Origin: Halichoerus grypus
Lineage: Eukaryota > Chordata > Mammalia > Carnivora > Phocidae
Length of the DNA stretch: 64,000 nt
Direction: 5' to 3'
Assembly: GCF_964656455.1 (NCBI RefSeq)
Contig: NC_135724.1
Coordinates: 7,493,466-7,557,465, forward strand
Both the position numbers and the translations under genes were made by a program. Shown here piece after piece: positions 46,470-56,859 of the stretch (its first letter is position 1; each line of letters begins with the position of its first letter). Under the pieces are notes generated by a model. It saw only the letters and a list, made by a program, of their open reading frames with translations. It had not been told where the DNA came from and did no database searches.

Positions 46470-46690
46470 CATAATCATTTATCAAGAATCTATTTCACAC
46501 TGGTCACTGTCCTGCATTCAGGGAATTCAGAGATGAATAAGATATATTCCTAAGAAGCATATGTATCAGCGTGGTAGGGCGCCTGGGTGGCTCAGTTGGT
46601 TATGTATCAGCGTGGTAGACAGATACATAAATGAATAGATCATTTTGATAAAATGCTCAAGTGCCATGTTCGAGGTATCCATTGCCTTGT
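46470..46690. repeat. Unclassified ancient repeat module (host of tail-less SINE)
   Basis: Contains TGTCCTGCATTCAGGGAATT-CAGAGATGAATAAGA and, after the small insertion, ACAGATACATAAATGAATAG. The phrases follow the same old repeat as 54,680-54,990. Confidence 0.4.
46560..46618 (+). mobile_element. Tail-less CAN-SINE head with perfect 18-bp duplication
   Basis: The 18-mer TATGTATCAGCGTGGTAG occurs at 46,560-46,577 and again, without mismatch, at 46,601-46,618. Between the copies is only GGCGCCTGGGTGGCTCAGTT-GGT. That is the first 23 or so bases of a CAN-SINE, cut within the tRNA D-loop region. B box, body and A-tail are all absent. This fits the known class of tail-less retropseudogenes made from truncated tRNA-like RNAs. 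Confidence 0.9.
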
Positions 46691-46776
46691 AAGTATTCAA
46701 ACAAGATAATTTTTTAAATCCACATGGAACATCTTTCTAATCAAGTAAGAAACAGGAAGATAGATATTATATAATA

Positions 46777-47280
46777 TGTGTGGAGGCAGAATCATGGCCC
46801 CCAAAGACAGCCAGGTCCTAATCCCCAGAGCCTGTGGATCTGTTAGGTTGTACGGTGAAGGGGAATTAGGTTGCAGATGGAAATCAGAAATGTCCAGCGG
46901 CTGACCTTAAAACAGGGAGGCTACCCCAGATTATCCTGCCAGGCCCGAGATAATCATCCTAAAATCTTTACAAATGGAATTGGGAGATGGAAGCAGGGGT
47001 TAGAGAGTCAGCCAGAAGGGGGGGGCGTGTACCCCAAAGAAAGGCACAAAGAGATGGATCCCACGCAGCAGCGGGCTTGGCAGCGGGGGGAAGGGGCCAG
47101 GAGCCAAGGAGGGCAGGCAGGAGACAGACCCCGTTGGAGCCCCCAGATTAAAGCACGCCCACGCCGGGACTTTAGCCCAGAGACACCTGCGTCAGACTTC
47201 TGTCCCCCAGAACTGTCAGAGAAGAAATCTGCGCTGGAGCAAGATACACCTTTTGTGGTGACTTCCTGCACCGAATAAAA
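46777..47280 (+). mobile_element. MaLR (MLT1-like) LTR
   Basis: Starts TGTGTGGAGGCAGAATCATG-GCCCCC, then TCCTAATCCCCAGAGCCTGT, AGATTATCCTG and near the end CCCCAGAACTGTCAGAGAAG, closing at about 47,280. The plus-strand 135-codon frame (46,871-47,278) lies inside this LTR. Confidence 0.8.
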
Positions 47281-47489
47281 TATGCAAGAGTACTGAGCCC
47301 TAAAGCATTCTATTTGGGATCTAAAGACGTAAGTTTTCAACATGTAAACTGTCTGAGGTCATGATTTAGTCTAAGTTATTTTCTACTTCTCCATTGTGAG
47401 CTTCCCGGGAGAGGCGAGGGGGAGGAGTACAGGAAAGGGAAGAAGAAACTCCCAGGGGCCAGGCTCTGAGCGGGGCGCGTCTCTGAGGT

Positions 47490-47600
47490 CACTGGGCCCT
47501 CACAAAAGCCCTATATTGTTATTCCACATTTACAGAGAAGGAATCCGAGACTCTGAGAACCGAAGGTAGAATGCTGCCACGAGTCTGTCAGATTGCACAA
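47490..47600 (-). mobile_element. MIR-like ancient SINE fragment
   Basis: CACATTTACAGAGAAGGAAT followed by a diverged tail; reverse-strand MIR core. Confidence 0.5.
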
Positions 47601-47797
47601 CCCCTGCTCAGTGGCCACACCCACCCTTCGGAATAAACCCCAGGCTCCAGTATTGGGGGCTCGGGGCTGGGGAAGGCGGGCATCCCGCCCAAAGGCTGGC
47701 TCGCTCTTTCCTTGGCACAGACAAAAAAGAGACGGTGGTCTGTTTCAATACCGTATCTCATCAATTCTAAGATTCACCTTTTTTTCTTTCACTTTTA

Positions 47798-47972
47798 TTT
47801 TTTTTAAAGATTTTATTTATTTATTCATGAGAGACAGGGAGAGAGAGAGAGGCAGAGGGAGAAGCAGGCTCCCAAAGAGCAGGGAGCCCGATGTGGGACT
47901 CGATCCCAGGACCCTGGGATCATGACCTGAGCTGAAGGCCGACGCTTAACCATCTGAGCCACCCAGGCGCCC
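47798..47972 (-). mobile_element. CAN-SINE with perfect 17-bp target duplication
   Basis: Shorter subtype (TTCATGAGAGACAGGGAGAG). Flanked by TTTTTCTTTCACTTTTA at 47,781-47,797 and 47,973-47,989. Confidence 0.96.
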
Positions 47973-48309
47973 TTTTTCTTTCACTTTTAACATCTGCAAT
48001 TACGATGCATCTTATATCCATAAAGCCTTACCATGACATTTGGCAGGCATGTGTCTTTCTCCGTGACACATAAAAGAATGGGGTGTCTTAGAACGGAGGC
48101 TTCTCTGGTTTGGTGAGTTAGGATAGCACACTTCCCTGAGCTCCACACTGGACTGCACCTCCCAGGGACAGCAATCCCCACCCTTCCTCAGGAATACATG
48201 CCAATGTTCATTATTTTCAGTATCAGGAAACATGTTGCATTTCGCCGAAATCCCTCATGCTACAGCTGAAGTTTTCATGCTGCTGGAAGAGAGAATGGTC
48301 ATCATTTGC

Positions 48310-48425
48310 TCTTCCTTAGTGCCTACTCTGTGAGCTGGGAACCTCGGAAGGACACAAACGAGGTGGAAGATGGGGCCTCTACCCTCAAAAACCATACTAG
48401 AGGTAAAACTAAATGGGAAGCCGTA
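48310..48425. repeat. Unclassified ancient repeat module
   Basis: AGTGCCTACTCTGTGAGCTG followed by GGGGCCTCTACCCTCAAAAA is the same old repeat theme as at 54,680. Confidence 0.4.
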
Positions 48426-48647
48426 TAAGATAGTACATAATTAAGAACCTAATTGCACTAGCAACCACATATGGAGATCCGATCAACAAAAACCAAATGC
48501 TTTTTCATTTTGTTTTGTTTCTTATTTTGTTTCTGTTTTTGTTTTTTTAATATGGTCACATATCAAGTTTGACTCATTAAACTCATTAGAAGTTTATATA
48601 AACACATTTTTTCCTGAAGGTTTCACCTGGGGCACCAAGTAACCTAG

Positions 48648-48955
48648 TGTGGTGGGTTCAGCTGTGCACCTTCAAAAGTTGTGCTCAAATCCTAACCCCA
48701 ACACCCACAAAAGTGTCCTAATTTGGAAACAGAGTCTTTGCAGATGTGATCAAATTAAAATGTGGTCAGACTTGATGAGGGTGAGTGTTATAGCCAATGG
48801 CTGTTGTCTTGACAAGAAAAAGGAAAGGGAGATTTGGATACGGAGACTCAGAGGAGGCACAGAGAAGAGGCTTCTTGGCAGAGATCCCAGGACACCCCCC
48901 CTCCCGGCAAAAGGACTTCCAAAGGACCACTCAAGGAGTTGACAGCCCCCCTGCA
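48648..48955 (+). mobile_element. MaLR (MLT1-like) LTR, partial
   Basis: TGTGGTGGGTTCAGCTGTGC, TCAAATCCTAACCCCAACAC, TTTGGAAACAGAGTCTTTGC-AGATGTGATCAAAT. The 3' end is lost or too diverged; a second, different MaLR LTR starts about 60 bases downstream. Confidence 0.75.
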
Positions 48956-49011
48956 TCTAGAGGGGTTCACTACACAGTGTCTGACTCCAATCTGCTAGGT
49001 GCTTTGGGGAT

Positions 49012-49360
49012 TGTAATAGACTAAATGTTGCAATTTCCCCAAATTCTTCTGTTGAAATCTAACCCCCAAGGTGTTGGTATTAGGAGGTGGGACCTGTGGG
49101 AGGCGATTACGTCATGGTGGCAGAGTCCTCACGAATGGGATTCATGCCCTTATACAAGAGACCCCAGAGAGCTCTTTTGTCTCTTCTGCCATATGAGGTT
49201 ACAGAAGGAGTCAGCCTTCTAGGTGGAAGCCGAGCCCCAGCAGACACCGAATCTGTTGGTGCCTTGATCTTGGACTTCCCAGCCTCCAGAACTGTGAGAA
49301 GTGTGTTTTATAAGCCAGCTAGCTTATGATATTTTTGTTATAACAGCCCAGACAAAGACA
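49012..49360 (+). mobile_element. MaLR LTR (MST/MLT1A-like), complete
   Basis: TGTAATAGACTAAATGTTGC at the 5' end, then GGTATTAGGAGGTGGGACCT, CACGAATGGGATTCATGCCC, GACACCGAATCTGTTGGTGC and CCTCCAGAACTGTGAGAAG. It ends TTGTTATAACAGCCCAGACA-AAGACA at 49,360. Every block is in the canonical order. Confidence 0.92.
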
Positions 49361-49730
49361 GAAATTGGTACTGAAAAGTGGGGGTGCGGTTGTAACAAAT
49401 ACTTAACACTGTGGAGCTGTGGGAGACTTGACAGTGGGTAGGGCTGGGGGCGTTCGGAGGTGCATGCCAGGAGAAGCCCAAATTGCCATAAACAGACCGT
49501 AAAGGGTGATTCTGGTGAGAGCTCAGAAAGAAAAGGGGAAGGCTGTAGAGAAAGTCTCAGTCTTCTCAGAGAAAACCAAGGCGTTCTGGAAATCCTCGGG
49601 GCTTCCTCTCCTATCACAGGCCTAGAGGAAAAGGACCTGGGGATGCAGAATGATTTCAAAGGAGGGGCGCCAGCCCAAATGGACTAAGGCAGTCATCAGA
49701 GTGGTCTACCTCACAGAGATGATCAAGCAC
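49361..49730 (+). mobile_element. MaLR internal region (start)
   Basis: Directly after the LTR comes AATTGGTACTGAAAAGTGGG, then TAACAAATACTTAACACTG and TTCTGGTGAGAGCTCAGAAA, as in the non-coding internal part of MaLR elements. So the 49,012 LTR is a 5' LTR, not a solo one. The matching 3' LTR is not evident downstream. No protein is encoded here. Confidence 0.7.
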
Positions 49731-51240
49731 GGGATGCATGAGCATCTGGTATGGACTGGATGTGGGCCACATGGGAGGAAGGGCCCATTGAGCCTTCTGA
49801 TCCTTCCAGGAGGACCATCTCCTGGAGCAAGAGAACTGCAATGGGAGTGTGTCCATATGGAAGAGACTGTGCAAAAGAAGGAGGGAGCAGAGGGGGAGCG
49901 GACAGCTCGATGATCCAGGCCAGATGTGCAAGGGAAATGCAAGCGAGAGGTGCCCAGAAGTACCTGCCATGTAAGACCGCTCTGATTGGCAGCATATATA
50001 CCTTTACAACAAAGTAAAGAAAAAATTTAGAAATAACATTGTGTGTTAAGAAAGTCCATAAAGAACAAGATTCTAATGTGAGGATGCAAAAATGATGGGG
50101 CATATTGGACTGGAGCCAAAGAGAGAAAGGAGTGGTATTGGGGGAGCAATGTGGGACAGACCATCTCATTGTCATGAACATGTGACAAGGTTTTTCCCGT
50201 GAATAAGAAAACTGGCTCAGGTGCCAAGATACAATCCATGGAAACAAAAGGATTTAACCTAAGTCTAAACCCATTTTTCTCAAAGCAAAGCTCTGATAAA
50301 TTCTTGACTTGCCTTAAATAACTCCTTGAGGATAATTCATCAATTAAATGTTTGAAAACACAGTAAAGCCATTATCAATGTGGAATTAGTTAGGACTGAC
50401 TCAGACTTGGTTAGGGCTATGAACATGATGGAATACTAAGCTGAAGGTGACAAAGTCATCTCGGAGTATTTATCATTATTAAACTAGAGTTATTGAAGTC
50501 TTACTTATGTCTCCTTAGGCCATATCAGCCCGGGCATTCATGGAGTCACAGGAATAATAAAATTCCCACTGGCCCCTCATTTTATCCCAACACCCTTGAC
50601 GTTATGGGTCCTTTACTTCTTCAAGATGTTCAGTGGAGAGCTCCATTTATACCCCCAAATATCTATGATTGCAGTTTCACATTTGTTGGCCAATTTTGTT
50701 GCTAAGTATTTGTTGATAATTTCAAGTCATCCAGACTCTGGAATTAGACAGGCAATGATTGGCTCTGGCTTGATGCATAGAATCTAATCACCCTGGCTTC
50801 CAGGTACAGAACAATTCGATCCCAGGACCCAAAAGATGCAACTTTAAACCACGCTTAGGAAACAATGAGAAATTTGGAACATGGAAGGAAAAGGGTCTAA
50901 AAGATAGAGATGACAACTCTTGGTCTTATTTGGTTTAAGTGGTAAACATGGCTCTCAGGAACTACAGGACTAGGTTTGAAATGAACTCCTAGCAAGATAT
51001 TAAAACAGGTTGTAAAACAGATGCTTTGTGACAAAAGGGAGAGCAGAGGTCATGAGGAGCCTATCCAAATGCACTAAAAACAAATCCTGCAGTGCTCATA
51101 TTATTGCTCCTGGAGACTGAAAAGATAAACAGGCAGGATCCAGAGGATGCTGAGTCTAGGAAGTGTTAATTTCAGAAAGGCATTTCACAGAGTAATGCAG
51201 TAAGGTGCATGGACACAGTCACCCAGACTTAGGGCTAATC
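49731..51240. other. No gene seen; may include further MaLR internal DNA
   Basis: The first 300 bases (to about 50,030) may continue the MaLR internal region; the rest is AT-rich and unplaced. A 174-codon minus frame (49,723-50,247) overlaps this and matches nothing I know. Confidence 0.35.
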
Positions 51241-51249
51241 AACCAGAGC

Positions 51250-52440
51250 AGTGGCCCAGGGTTCTCTACTCAAGCCCATCCTGTTCACCGTTCCAGTTAA
51301 TGACTTAGGTGAAGGTTCAGAAGATGGTTACACCAAATTTGCAAAGGAAATGAAAATGCCAGTTATAGATGAAAGCACCAGAACCAACAATATCTGGAGA
51401 AACTAAAGTCAGAGACAAAAACTAGTAAGTGAAATGTATTATTATCAGTGGTTAGCAGCAGTAGTAGTAATAACAACAGCAATATTAATAATAAAATATT
51501 AGAATAAAAGTAAAGAGCAAATTTAAGGGTAAAAATGATTGCACAAGGATAGGACTGGAAGAAAACTGGAAGTTTATATTTTCTTAAATTTGGATTTAAA
51601 ATTAACTATATATTTAATTTTTACCATCTCTACATCATACCTGATTTTTTTTTAATTTTTTTATTTATTTTTTATTTTTTTTTAAAGATTTTATTTATTT
51701 ATTTGACAGAGAGAGAGCGAGAGCAGGAACACAAGCAGGGGGAGTGGTAGAGGGAGAAGCAGGCTTCCTGCGGAGCAGGGAGCCCGATGTGGGACTCGAT
51801 CCCAGGACCCTGGGATCATGACCTGAGCCAAAGGCAGATGCTTAACAACTGAGCCACCCAGGCACCCCTGATTTTTTTTTAAAATAAGAGCTTTAGTAGT
51901 CTCATTGTATTCTATATTGCTCAGAACACATTTTTTGTGGTAATCCCCTGTTGAAGAAGATTATCAAACTGTAATGATTCTAGAAGCATATAAACAGGGT
52001 GGTAGAATATAGAAATGTATAGCCAGCAAGAACCTTGAAGACCATAATCCCAACATAAACAAACTGAGAATATCAAGATCCTAGAAGACTGAGATAATGC
52101 CACCATATTATCAAAGCTCACCTAGAACCCAATCTATGCATAGATCACATAAAGAACATTTACAGGAATTAAGATTGTATAACCCAGAAAAAGGAAAATA
52201 TAATGGTCGGGGGGTGAGAGGGGTGGTTACCTAACAGAAAAGCCATCAAGTGAATCTAGAAGGAAGATTCAAGATCAAGGGTATGAGTTACAGCAGGGAG
52301 GTGAGTTAGAACCTTATACTAGTGAGAACTATAGACAGTGAGAGTGTCTCATCTCTCCATGATGAGAGGCCCAAGGTCACCAGGAATGTTCAAAGAATGA
52401 GTGATCACTTACTGGGAATGCTGCAGAAGAACTTACAACA
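51250..52440 (+). mobile_element. L3/CR1-like LINE remnant, split by a SINE
   Basis: Phrases such as AAGCCCATCCTGTTCACCGT, TTAATGACTTAGGTGAAGGT and CACCAAATTTGCAAAGGAAA (the RT-end 'IFINDL' region) occur, later GGAATGCTGCAGAAGAACTT. They follow the order of an ancient L3/CR1 LINE. Strongly decayed. A minus-strand CAN-SINE (51,654-51,867) interrupts it. Confidence 0.5.
51654..51867 (-). mobile_element. CAN-SINE, minus strand
   Basis: Long T-rich left end, GA-rich body, head GAGCCACCCAGGCACCCC. CTGATTTTTTTTT occurs on both sides (from 51,641 and from 51,868). Confidence 0.95.
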
Positions 52441-52529
52441 CTCAACAGAAAGGTGGAGGCCATCAAAATGCCAGATTCTGATTTTCACAAAAACTCGGAG
52501 CCTGGCCTAAAGTCACCAGCTTTTTATTG

Positions 52530-53620
52530 TGCACAGTAAGGATATTAAGAAAAACAATCACCAAGTACAATAATTGCACTTCATTCAATACAGGACATTT
52601 CAACCCCAAAACTTAATTAAGCTCAGAATCAAGGACTTTCCTCTAAATTGAAACAATTTGGCTTTATTTTCCTCATTCCACCACGGATGGGTGAACATTT
52701 ACTCATCGTGGAAGATTGTATTTTCCAAAGAAGGCCATCAAATTATATCCCACTCCTACAATGTGACATTAACTCCTCCCATTGAGTGTGGATTCTGTGT
52801 TCTTCCCCTTGGGCCTGGGTGGACCTTCATGGCGGCCTTACCAATGCAGTATGTCAAAAGTGAGGCTCTATGACTTCCACCACTAGGTCATTAAAAAATG
52901 CCATGGTCTTTCACCTTGTTCTCTCACTTGGGGCACTTGCCCTGGGAACCCAGCTGCCATGTTACGAGGAAGCTCAGACCACACGGAAAGGCCAGGCATG
53001 TCTAGGTTTTCCAACCAATGCCCAGCTGAGGTCCCAGACAAGGAAGGATGGGAGGAAAATAGAGGTTTGAGGTATCTGACGCATGACAGAGAGGGATTTC
53101 AAGAGAAATGGCTCTACATTTGTCAGAGAATAAATTCCGTTTTAAAATAGCCACTGTGTGTGACAGCCAACTGGACAGCTCGGTGGTGGCACAGATGACT
53201 CAACATGAATTCTACCCTCCTAGAGTGACACTCAAGGCCATGAGTGGCCATGCATGGATGGTATAACCAATTTCGTATGTTATAAAAACATCCACGCTCA
53301 TTATTGTCTAAGATTCATAATGTAAATATGTGTTCTCCTTTTTATAGAGAAAGATCCTGAGGCTCAAAGACTGTGCATGACCTGCCCTTTTTCACACAGG
53401 GAGTCAGTGTTGGCCACACCCAGGGGGAGCAGTCGGGGCAGCGGTTACGTTCCAATCATGTCACGAGGCTTGCCAATGCATGAGGGCCACCACCTCCGTT
53501 CCACCGAGCCAGGCCACACAGCTGACACAGATTTGTTCCAGTAGCTTCCCCAGGGGAAGAAATGGCAGACAGGCATAAATAAATAAACCTCAGGCTTGAT
53601 GTCCTGTCTTTATCCAAAAC
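52530..53620. other. No gene or named repeat seen
   Basis: Unique-looking DNA with short frames only. Confidence 0.35.
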
Positions 53621-53628
53621 CAAAAAAT

Positions 53629-53875
53629 GATTCTTTTTCTTTCCTTCCTTCCTTCCTTCTTCCTTCCTTCTTTCTTTCTCTTTTTCTTCCTTCCTTCCTT
53701 CCTTCTTTCTCTTGCTTCCTCCCTTCCTTCCTCTCTCCCTCCCTCTCTTTCTTTTCTTTTCTTTCTTTCTTTCTTTTTCTCTTTCTTTCTTTCTTTCTTT
53801 TTCTTTCTCTCTTTCTCTTTCTTTCTCTCTTTCTCTCTTTTTCTCCTTCTCTCTTTCTCCCTTTCTTTCTTCTCT
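53629..53875. repeat. (TTCC/TTTC)n polypyrimidine tract
   Basis: About 245 bases of almost pure pyrimidine (TTCC passing into TTTC and TCTC units). The long Ser/Phe/Leu-rich plus frames and Lys/Glu/Arg-rich minus frame (53,590-53,979) are products of this composition. Confidence 0.98.
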
Positions 53876-54249
53876 GGGGCCATCTTAGTGCCAGCCCACC
53901 TCTCTGAGCATAGGCCTACCCTTCTGGTTCCTGTATGGTCGACCCACTGTGACATGAAGAGTCCATGTTCCTTTCCCATTGGATCTGTTAACCCCAGTTG
54001 CTACTAAGCTGCCTTGTCTGATTTTTCATTGTCCTTGCATGTTGGGTCCTACTTCCTGGCAGGGGCCTGTTTATCTTTGCTTATGTCTACTTTTTTCTAG
54101 AGTACTCTTCCACTTAGGCAAATTTCTTTATTTTCTTTTCTTTCCCGTGTGTAAATAGCAGAACCTGGACAAGAACTCAAAGTTTTCTAATTGCTGATTA
54201 CATTCTCTTTCTACTTTATTACAAAGTTTCATGATACATCGCATGGATT

Positions 54250-54400
54250 TTGTAAGAAATAGAATTCCACAAATATTCACTGAGTACCAGGCTCTCTGCT
54301 AGGAGGCAGGGAAACTGACATAGTTAGCTCAAGGATCTTTCGGTCCAGAGGGTAAAGCAGACGCCCAGGCAATCACAATAGTGTGTGTTAAATCATGTGT
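54250..54400. repeat. Unclassified ancient repeat module
   Basis: ATATTCACTGAGTACCAGGC-TCTCTGCTAGGAGGCAGG resembles the start of the old repeat continued at 54,680. Confidence 0.35.
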
Positions 54401-54679
54401 TAGGCAAATACAGAATACTAAAGCAACACCCAGGGGTGTGCTCCCAACCAATCTTGAGACTCAGGAAGAGCTCCCCCAGCGCAGGGGAGGGGTGGTTTGA
54501 TACTTGGGGAGATACCTCTTGGCAGAAGGGACAATGCCCATGGAGAGAGGGAGAGAAACCTCTATGTGCAGGAGAGCTGGGTTTCTTCACTCTGACAGGC
54601 TTGAGGCACTTAGGGGTGAAGTTTGGAGTTTAGGCTGATGGCAATAGGAATCAGAAAGGAGTCCGGAAAGATGTGAAAA

Positions 54680-54990
54680 TAGATCAAAGGTTTATTCCGC
54701 AGAAGGAGGTGGGTATATGAAAATGATGAGGACATAGTCCCTGGCTGCAAGGAGCTCATCACCTCCTGGGAGAGACAGATACATAAACAAATCATTACAG
54801 AACAATTCATTCAGTTCTAAATATAGGGTGCACAAAGGGCTGGGGGACCCAGAAGAGGAAGCCATTAGCATCCCCTGGGAGGGGAAAGAAAGGCTTTGTG
54901 TAGGTGACAGTTGAGCAAGATGACAGATGAGTGGGTGGCCAGCAGAGGGGGTGGACCTTCGGGTGGGACCAGGAAAGGCACCTCCAATTC
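54680..54990. repeat. Unclassified ancient repeat module
   Basis: GGCTGCAAGGAGCTCATCAC, GAGAGACAGATACATAAACA and GAAAGGCTTTGTGTAGGTGA-CAGTTGAGCAAGATG are in the order expected for a very old dispersed mammalian repeat. Confidence 0.45.
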
Positions 54991-55005
54991 ATTACCCGGT
55001 ATTAA

Positions 55006-55629
55006 GTGAACCAAATGTTTGCCATTCTCTTTACATTTCAAAGCCTCAGGAATTTGTCTCCTCCTGTTAGAGATAGCAAACATTACACTGTAACTGACTG
55101 CTCTCTTCTCAAGGATTTTGAAGGTTTGTTTGCAGAGGACACTCTATCTGGTGCATTCCAGAAACAAAAGAAGCTTTTCAGAAGTACTTGCAGAACCAGG
55201 AAGCTCTGCTCATTTCTAGAGGCTTTGTCCTCTGAAGCTTTGTGGCATAATCACAAAATCACAAAATCAGGAGCAAGTAGGACTAGGGCACATCTGTACC
55301 CACCCTGGCCCCCCAACAAACTGACGCAGAAACCAAGTGTCCAAGTCACAGGCTTAGAAAGAATCTTCCTTCTCTTTAGCAACATCAAATTTTGCAAAGA
55401 ATTGAAATGGGAAGAATACAACACTGTTCTTCATACACTCCAACAAATATGTTGCTTAAGCACAGAAAATCGTGGGATACAGGATTCTCTCTCTTTTTTT
55501 TTTTTTAAACACAGCCCAATCTTGGTACACAGACAAGGTGAGGATAAAAGAGTTTCTCTCTCTATTGACAGCACAACACCCCCTTTGCTTTGGAGAGAAG
55601 TGCGATCAGAACAGACTCAGGTTGACTAG
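55006..55629 (+). other. Unidentified 207-codon open frame
   Basis: This is the longest open frame outside GC-rich or simple-repeat DNA. The translation (LKDFEGLFAEDTLSGAFQKQ, then KFCKELKWEEYNTVLHTLQQ) has no domain I recognise and includes a poly-Phe run from a T-tract at 55,494-55,506. No Kozak-like start or splice evidence is compelling. A tandem CACAAAATCA repeat occurs at about 55,251-55,270. Likely chance, but reported because of its length. Confidence 0.15.
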
Positions 55630-55882
55630 ATGAGTGGGTTGCTAAGGTGTGTGGTGGTAGTTGTAGAAATGTTGCAATAGGAATGACATAAATAACTTGA
55701 AAGGATGGGTAGTCATTTACCAGGGAATTACAAACAAAAGACGCAAGAATAGTAATATTAATAAAAGATAATATGAAAAAAAAGTCAGAGAGTTATTTGG
55801 CAATGATAGAAAAAAGGTAATATAATCATGAATCTTCTGGTACTAAATAACACAGTAGTAAATACATATGAGAATAAGTCTT

Positions 55883-56078
55883 TTTTTTTTAAGATTTTAT
55901 TTCTTTATTTGACAGAGAGAGACACAGCGAGAGGGGGAACACAAGCAGGGGGAGTGGGAGCGGGAGAAGCAGGCTTCCCGCTGACCAGGGAGCCCGATGT
56001 GGGACTCGATCCCAGGACCCTGGGATCATGACCTGAGTCGAAGGCAGATACTTAACAACTGAGCCACCCAGGCACCCC
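55883..56078 (-). mobile_element. CAN-SINE with perfect 13-bp target duplication
   Basis: Minus-strand copy flanked by GAGAATAAGTCTT at 55,870-55,882 and 56,079-56,091. Confidence 0.96.
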
Positions 56079-56133
56079 GAGAATAAGTCTTAAAATGTAC
56101 GTGGGAATTTGGTAACACCACAATCACTGTGAC

Positions 56134-56352
56134 GCGATGGTTCTCGACCCACAGGCGATTTTGTCCCCTCTGGGACATTTGGCGATGTTTGAGACATCTG
56201 TGGTCATCACAGCTAGGTGGGGGACGGCTACAGGCTGTAGTAGAGGCCAGGGAGGCCAGGGAGGCTGCTAGGCACCTGCAAAGCCCAGGACAGTCCCACA
56301 ACCAAGAGTTGTCTGTGCAAAATGTCCACAGTGCCAAAGAGCACAGATGCTG
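56134..56352 (+). mobile_element. MER20 (hAT-Charlie MITE)
   Basis: GATGGTTCTCGACCC, then GGCGATTTTGTCCCCTCTGG-GACATTTGGCGATGTTTGA, GTGGTCATCACAGCTAGGTG and AAAATGTCCACAGTGCCAAA. This is the whole MER20 order, including the 'dead transposon' length of about 220 bases. Terminal inverted repeats are eroded. Confidence 0.92.
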
Positions 56353-56407
56353 AGGACGGAGAAGGAGAAAGTGCAGCTGCAAATACAGACAGGGGTGGAG
56401 ATTGCCA

Positions 56408-56848
56408 TGTCCTAGGTGGAACTGTGTCCCCCAGAAAGCTACGTTCAAGTCCTAACTGCAGTGAACGTGACCTTATTTGGAAATAGGGTCATTACAGATA
56501 TAATCAAATTCAGATGATGTCTTACTGGAGTCTAGAGGACCCTCATCCAGTAACTGGGGTCTTTACAAGAAGCAGGAAATTTGTACACAGACATACAGAG
56601 AAGAGAGCTCCATGGGAGGACGGGAGCAGAAATCGGAAGGATGTGTCCACAAGCCAAGGACTGCTGGCTACCAGCAGAAGCTCGAGAGAGGCATGGAACA
56701 GACTCTCAGAGACTCCGGAGAGAACCAATCCTGCTGAACCACTTTGATCTTGGACTTGTAGCCTCCAGAATGGTAAGAGAATAGGTCTCAGCTGCCTGAA
56801 GCCCCCCCAGTGTGTGGTGCTTTGTAACAGTGGCCCCCAGACTCTTCC
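56408..56848 (+). mobile_element. MaLR (MLT1-like) LTR
   Basis: TGTCCTAGGTGGAACTGTGT-CCCCCAG, ACCTTATTTGGAAATAGGGT, GGGTCTTTACAAGAAGCAGG, TTTGATCTTGGACTTGTAGC and a 3' end with GTGCTTTGTAACAGTGGCCC. Complete or nearly so. Follows MER20 directly. Confidence 0.88.
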
Positions 56849-56859
56849 ACACACACGGA

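Noticed and set aside
46871..47278. 135-codon plus frame
   Set aside because: It lies inside a MaLR LTR and has no retroviral or cellular domain.
49723..50247. 174-codon minus frame
   Set aside because: Overlaps probable MaLR internal DNA; no recognisable domain.
53590..54007. Lys/Glu-rich minus frame and Phe/Leu/Ser-rich plus frames
   Set aside because: Direct products of the polypyrimidine tract.
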